Origin: Pseudarthrobacter oxydans
GTDB lineage: Bacteria > Actinomycetota > Actinomycetes > Actinomycetales > Micrococcaceae
Direction of reading: 5' to 3'
Assembly: GCF_030812335.1 (NCBI RefSeq)
Contig: NZ_JAUSSN010000004.1
Coordinates: 186,001-250,000, forward strand
DNA length: 64,000 bases
Every line of letters begins with the position of its first letter. Positions within the stretch are counted from its first letter, which is position 1. Below are positions 60,343 through 64,000 of the stretch, piece after piece. A program made the translations under genes and the position numbers. Under the pieces are notes generated by a model that had not been told where the DNA came from, did not search any database, and saw only the letters and a list, made by a program, of their open reading frames with translations.

Positions 60343-60387
60343 AGTATGTTGCCTCCGCACCACCGAGTCAAGACGTACGCTCGTTCG
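60343..60387 (-). promoter_or_regulatory. Cupin promoter with TetR-type box F
   Basis: On the minus strand a -35 TTGACT (60371-60366) and -10 CATACT (60348-60343) are 17 bp apart. Box F (60374-60387, 12 of 14 matches to box A) lies just upstream of the -35, a different position from boxes A, B and E. Confidence 0.6.
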
Positions 60388-60433
60388 TGTCTCGCCAACC
60401 TGTCCGCCGAGAGCTTCATACGCCCGCCAGCTC

Positions 60434-60479
60434 TTGACAGAAGGCCCCCAAATGGGATTACCTAATGAACATTCGGTAA
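60434..60479 (+). promoter_or_regulatory. Promoter/operator of paaI-paaK operon
   Basis: TTGACA (60434-60439) is followed by the inverted repeat TTACC-N12-GGTAA (60458-60479) at the expected -10 position, which hides a clear -10. The dyad is a likely site for the TetR protein at 62490. It ends 22 nt before paaI. Confidence 0.55.
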
Positions 60480-60501
60480 ATAAAGCTGGAGGCAATGACG
60501 C

Positions 60502-61059
60502 ATGGCTGAACTGACGATTTCCGGTGACACCCACCCCATCCTTAAAGACGACCCCGCCTCGGAATGGATGGGCATCGAAGTAGTGGCACTGGACGACGGA
60601 CATGCCACGATCCGCATGACGCTCCGGCAGGAAATGCTGAACGGCTTCGGCATGGCCCACGGCGGAATGATCTTCGCCTTCGGCGACACCGCCTTCGCGC
60701 TGGCCTGCAACCCGGCCAACCCGGCTCCTGCGGACGAAGGCACCATCACGGTGGCGTCCGGCGTCGATATCAACTTCCTCAAGCCGGCGTTCCGCGGCCA
60801 GGTGCTGACCGCCGTCGCCAACCGCCGCGCCAGCACCGGACGCAGCGGCCTCTACGACATCCAGATCTACGCCGCCGATCCGGTCGCGGGCACCGCACCG
60901 GGCACAGCGCCCGCCCCCGCCGGCGCAGCCCACGCACCCGCCGGCACGGCGCAGGCCGCCACGGCCGCCACGGTTCCGGGCGAACTCCCCACCGACATCC
61001 TCCCGGGCGAACTCGTCGCCGAGTTCCGCGGCCGCAGCCGCACCATCTCCAAGAAATAG
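60502..61059 (+). CDS. paaI: PaaI-type hydroxyphenylacetyl-CoA thioesterase
   Basis: A 185-residue hot-dog thioesterase with GFGMAHGGMIFAFGDTAFAL, where the Asp of GDTAFA is the PaaI catalytic residue, and GVDINFLKPAFRG. PaaI releases CoA from dead-end phenylacetyl-CoA derivatives. Residues about 128-160 are an Ala/Pro/Gly/Thr-rich insertion that ordinary PaaI proteins (about 140 residues) lack. GGAGG precedes the ATG. It is the first gene before paaK and a tetR gene. Confidence 0.87.
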   Translation: MAELTISGDTHPILKDDPASEWMGIEVVALDDGHATIRMTLRQEMLNGFGMAHGGMIFAFGDTAFALACNPANPAPADEGTITVASGVDINFLKPAFRGQVLTAVANRRASTGRSGLYDIQIYAADPVAGTAPGTAPAPAGAAHAPAGTAQAATAATVPGELPTDILPGELVAEFRGRSRTISKK

Positions 61060-61075
61060 AAACAGGGAACCCCAG

Positions 61076-62404
61076 ATGACCCAAGAAACTGTCGCACCCA
61101 CCAGTGATGCTGTCCTGGACCGCGAAGAAACCATCTCCCGCGACGAGCTCGAGGCCCTGCAGCTGAGCCGCCTGCAGCACACCGTGGCCTACGCCTACGA
61201 CCGTGTGCCCCTGTACAAGCGCAAGTTCGACGAGGCCGGTGTCCACCCCACGGACCTCCACGAGCTCTCCGACCTGGGCAAGTTCCCCTTCACCACCAAG
61301 GAAGACCTCCGCCTGGAGTACCCCTTCGGCATGTTCGCCGTCCCGCAGCACGAGGTGGCCCGCATCCACGCAAGCTCCGGCACCACCGGCCGCGCCACCG
61401 TCGTCGGCTACACCAAGAAGGACCTCGCCGACTGGGCCAAGCTCGTGGCACGCTCCCTGCGCGCCTCCGGCGTCCGGCCCGGCATGAAGGTCCACAACGC
61501 CTACGGCTACGGCCTGTTCACCGGCGGCATGGGCGCCCACGCCGGCGCCGAGGCCCTCGGCTGCACGGTCATCCCGATCTCGGGCGGCCAGACCGAACGC
61601 CAGATCACCCTCATCCAGGACTTCAAGCCCGACGCGATCCTGGCCACCCCGACCTACCTGCTGACCATCGCCGATGCGATGATGAAGCAGGGCATCGACC
61701 CGGCCTCCACCTCGCTCAAGTACGCCGTGCTGGGCGCCGAACCGTGGACCGAGGAAATGCGCCACGAGCTCGAAGTGACCATGAACCTCAAGGCCTGCGA
61801 CATCTATGGGCTCTCCGAGGTCATGGGCCCGGGCGTTGCCGGCGAGGCCGTGGAAACCCAGGACGGCAGCCACATCTGGGAGGACCACTTCCGCCCCGAA
61901 ATCATCGACGCCTTCGACCCCTCCGTGGTCCTGGACGACGGCGCACACGGCGAGCTGGTCTTCACGTCGCTCACCAAGGAAGCGCTGCCGATCATCCGGT
62001 ACCGCACCAAGGACCTCACCCGGCTGCTACCCGGCACCGCCCGCCCCGCGCACCGCCGCATGGGCCGCATCACCGGCCGCAGCGACGACATGATCATCCT
62101 GCGCGGTGTGAACCTGTTCCCCTCGCAGATCGAGGAGATCGCGCTGCGGATCCCCGAGCTGAGCCCGCACTTCCAGCTCGAGCTCACCCGCCCCGAGGGC
62201 CATCGGATGGACCAGATGACCGTCAAGATTGAACGCCGCGAGTCCGTCACGATCGAGAGCGGTGCGGCCGCGGCCAAGGCCCTGCAGCAGCAGATCAAGA
62301 TCCACGTCGGCTCCTCCTGCGCCGTCGACGTCGTCGAGCCCGGCTCCCTGGAGCGGTCCAACGGCAAGCTCCGCCGGATCTACGACCTGCGTCCCAAGGC
62401 CTGA
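61076..62404 (+). CDS. paaK: Phenylacetate-CoA ligase
   Basis: A 442-residue PaaK-type ANL ligase: SRLQHTVAYAYDRVPLYKRK, P-loop SSGTTGRATVVGYTKKD, IYGLSEVMGPGVAGE, RTKDLTRLLPG and C-terminal GKLRRIYDLRP. It forms phenylacetyl-CoA from phenylacetate, ATP and CoA. It follows paaI after 16 nt and is followed by a hairpin. The ring-epoxidase genes paaABCDE are not in this window. Confidence 0.94.
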   Translation: MTQETVAPTSDAVLDREETISRDELEALQLSRLQHTVAYAYDRVPLYKRKFDEAGVHPTDLHELSDLGKFPFTTKEDLRLEYPFGMFAVPQHEVARIHASSGTTGRATVVGYTKKDLADWAKLVARSLRASGVRPGMKVHNAYGYGLFTGGMGAHAGAEALGCTVIPISGGQTERQITLIQDFKPDAILATPTYLLTIADAMMKQGIDPASTSLKYAVLGAEPWTEEMRHELEVTMNLKACDIYGLSEVMGPGVAGEAVETQDGSHIWEDHFRPEIIDAFDPSVVLDDGAHGELVFTSLTKEALPIIRYRTKDLTRLLPGTARPAHRRMGRITGRSDDMIILRGVNLFPSQIEEIALRIPELSPHFQLELTRPEGHRMDQMTVKIERRESVTIESGAAAAKALQQQIKIHVGSSCAVDVVEPGSLERSNGKLRRIYDLRPKA

Positions 62405-62416
62405 CCATATGAAGTC

Positions 62417-62457
62417 CAGCCCGCCGGCCGGCCCACCCGGGCCGCCCCGGCGGGCTG
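62417..62457 (+). terminator. Hairpin after paaK
   Basis: An 11-bp perfect inverted repeat (CAGCCCGCCGG) encloses a GC-rich loop, 12 nt after the paaK stop and 32 nt before tetR. Confidence 0.5.
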
Positions 62458-62489
62458 ACTGATCTCCCGATCGTGAGAAACTAGCGACT

Positions 62490-63095
62490 ATGCCCACAAC
62501 AGCAACCAACACCAAACGCGGCCGCCCCGGTTATGACCAGCAGTCGGTCCTGGTGATCGCTGTGGACGTCTTCAACCGCCACGGCTACGACGCCACGTCC
62601 ATGGGCATCCTTGCTGAAAACCTGGGCATCTCGAAGTCCGCGATCTACCACCACGTGCCGTCCAAGGGCGATCTCCTGAAGCTCGCGCTGGACCACGCCC
62701 TGGGCGGCCTCGAGGCCATCCTGGACCAGCCCCAGGCCCAGACCGGCACCGCCGAGGCCCGGCTGGAGTTCGTCCTCCGCGAGACCATCTCGGTGCTGGT
62801 GGAGCGCCTCCCCTTCGTCACCCTGCTGCTGCGCCTGCGCGGCAACACCGAGATCGAACGCGACGCGATGGAACGCCGGCGCACCTTCGACCACAAGGTC
62901 GCGGCCCTGATTTCCGCCGCCCGCGACGAGGGCTCACTCCGCCAGGACATCGACCCCCGCACCGTCACCCGTCTGCTCTTCGGCACCATCAACTCCATCG
63001 TCGAGTGGTACAAACCCGGCGGCTCCCTCTCCCCCGAGAAACTGGCCGACGACGTCATCACCATGGCCTTCCACGGCCTCCACGCCCCGCAGTAG
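62490..63095 (+). CDS. TetR-family regulator (PaaR-like)
   Basis: A 201-residue TetR regulator with HTH segment TSMGILAENLGISKSAIYHH. The ligand domain resembles acyl-CoA-sensing members. Its position after paaI-paaK and the TTACC-N12-GGTAA dyad in the paaI promoter suggest that it represses this operon and responds to phenylacetyl-CoA. The dyad differs from the CGAAC-N4-GTTCG boxes, so it is not the regulator of the 43-60 kb set. Confidence 0.82.
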   Translation: MPTTATNTKRGRPGYDQQSVLVIAVDVFNRHGYDATSMGILAENLGISKSAIYHHVPSKGDLLKLALDHALGGLEAILDQPQAQTGTAEARLEFVLRETISVLVERLPFVTLLLRLRGNTEIERDAMERRRTFDHKVAALISAARDEGSLRQDIDPRTVTRLLFGTINSIVEWYKPGGSLSPEKLADDVITMAFHGLHAPQ

Positions 63096-63282
63096 CGCCA
63101 GGGCCCGCCGGGCAGGGGCCACCGGGCCTGGGCCCACCTCGCTGCCGAGGACCAGCCTCCTCCACAGGTCGCGGCACCTTCGCCTTCCCTTCACCTCCCG
63201 ACCCCCCCGCGCGCCCCCAAACGTCCACGGTTCCGCAGTCCCGCGGTCGCTGTGACGGCGTCCGGCCAAGGCACCAGCGGTC

Positions 63283-63353
63283 CGGGGGCACTTTGAGGGC
63301 CTCGGCACAGGTTTTGCCCTCATAGACCCGTGTGTCCGTTCAATGTGCCCCCG
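63283..63353. repeat. Long palindrome in 361-bp spacer
   Basis: Arms CGGGGGCAC (63283-63291) and GTGCCCCCG (63345-63353) enclose an inner GAGGGC/GCCCTC pair. The 63096-63456 spacer otherwise shows only GC-rich, C-tract DNA with no gene or clear promoter. It may be a diverged member of the palindromic repeat group. Confidence 0.45.
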
Positions 63354-63456
63354 GGCGGCAGAGGGCCCGGCGACACCTCCGCCCAGGTCACGGCCACCAC
63401 GCTGGTGAGGTCCGGCCCCCATTGACGGCACCTGGCGCCGGGGCCACGCTGGGGGA

Positions 63457-64000
63457 ATGGCCACGAGACTATCCACGGTGCTCTTAGGCGCCTTTCCCGA
63501 GTTGCGTTACGAGCCCACAGCCAAGAGGGTCCGCGCGAGCCTCGACGGGACCGCCGTCGTCGACACCGTGCAGGCCTACCTGATCTGGGAACCGCGGCGG
63601 ATCACCCCCATCTACGCGGTGCCGGAGCAGGAACTGCTGGCGGAGCTCGCGTCACCGGCCCTGCCGGCGGCGTCGGTCGAGGAACACCCCGTCGCCATCC
63701 GGAAAGGCGCGGCCCCGACGTCGCTCGACCCCTCCACATCGTTTGGCAAGCACACCACGGCCGGCGGGGAACTCGACGTCGTGACGCCAGCGGCGACGGC
63801 TCCCCGGGCCGCCTTCCGCCCCGAGGACCCCGACCTGGCCGGCTACGTCATCCTGGACTTTAAGGCCTTCGACTGGCTCGAGGACGACGAGGAGATTATC
63901 GGCCACCCCCGTGATCCGTTCCACCGGGTTGATATCCGCGCGTCCTCCGTGGAAGTGCAGGTGGCGCTCGACGGCGTGACGCTGGCCAGCACGAACGGCG
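63457..64000 (+). CDS. DUF427 protein, two domains, incomplete
   Basis: The frame opens at 63457 and runs off the window end, giving 181 residues. RVRASLDGTAVVDTVQAYLI with WEPRRITPIYAVPEQEL matches the start of a DUF427 domain. A second domain begins near the end (RASSVEVQVALDGVTLAST). Tandem DUF427 proteins are usually about 250 residues. The fold is a small beta structure of unknown function. The GGGGGA stretch is only 0-1 nt from the ATG, so the true start is uncertain. Confidence 0.65.
   Translation, partial: MATRLSTVLLGAFPELRYEPTAKRVRASLDGTAVVDTVQAYLIWEPRRITPIYAVPEQELLAELASPALPAASVEEHPVAIRKGAAPTSLDPSTSFGKHTTAGGELDVVTPAATAPRAAFRPEDPDLAGYVILDFKAFDWLEDDEEIIGHPRDPFHRVDIRASSVEVQVALDGVTLASTNG

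Noticed and set aside
62490..63095. TetR at 62490 as regulator of the 43-60 kb set
   Set aside because: Its own operon carries a different dyad, while the TetR at 51039 lies centrally with two matching boxes in its promoter region.

Overview
The window is high-GC DNA from a Gram-positive actinobacterium, most likely an Arthrobacter-type Micrococcaceae. The reasons are the base composition, frequent GTG and TTG starts, dense 4-bp start/stop overlaps, and a homoprotocatechuate 2,3-dioxygenase whose recalled sequence is very close to the Arthrobacter globiformis / Brevibacterium fuscum enzymes. No rRNA, tRNA, CRISPR array, transposase or phage gene is visible. Almost the whole window is carbon-source catabolism with local regulators.

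Layout. 0-6 kb: a divergent PucR-type regulator fragment, ATP-dependent hydantoinase-family subunits (hyuA, hyuB) and an NCS1 permease. 6.4-10.3 kb: a ZIP-like membrane protein, then gabT followed by an N-terminally truncated family III CoA-transferase and a glutaryl-CoA-dehydrogenase-like gene with a large in-frame internal deletion. These look like remains of an aminovalerate/glutarate route. 10.4-15.7 kb: a PucR regulator, then alcohol dehydrogenase, Baeyer-Villiger-type monooxygenase and esterase, a complete alcohol-ketone-ester-cleavage module. The two promoters share a box. 15.9-20.9 kb: an ABC exporter, a CDGSH protein, a haem-oxygenase-like diiron protein and a DUF998 membrane protein with an in-frame 9-bp tandem repeat.

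21.3-26.2 kb: a 2-hydroxycarboxylate transporter, HMG-CoA-lyase-like enzyme, full-length CoA-transferase, VOC protein and IclR regulator, bracketed by direct copies of a compound palindromic repeat of about 280-295 bp. 26.9-35.8 kb: the homoprotocatechuate meta-cleavage pathway: flavoprotein hydroxylase, a fused HpaG-RraA protein, a GntR regulator, hpaE, hpaD, hpaH and hpaI. 35.8-39.5 kb: small housekeeping-like genes, two gene remnants, and many 60-bp palindromes with covarying arms, one of which forms the 3' end of ackA. 39.5-43.3 kb: ackA, a small acidic protein, and pta.

43.4-60.3 kb: the most striking region. Six transcription units carry an acyl-CoA synthetase, biotin-dependent acyl-CoA carboxylase alpha and beta subunits, acyl-CoA dehydrogenase, two MaoC hydratases, a CitE-type lyase, an FAH-family hydrolase, an MFS carboxylate carrier, a TetR regulator, an Old Yellow Enzyme, SDR, metallo-beta-lactamase-fold hydrolase, NTF2-like protein, two EthD proteins and a cupin. 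A palindrome related to CGAACAAGCGTTCG lies in front of each unit, so this is probably one TetR regulon for an unassigned branched or terpenoid-like acid. 60.5-63.1 kb: a paaI-paaK-tetR operon with its own palindrome. The window ends inside a DUF427 gene.
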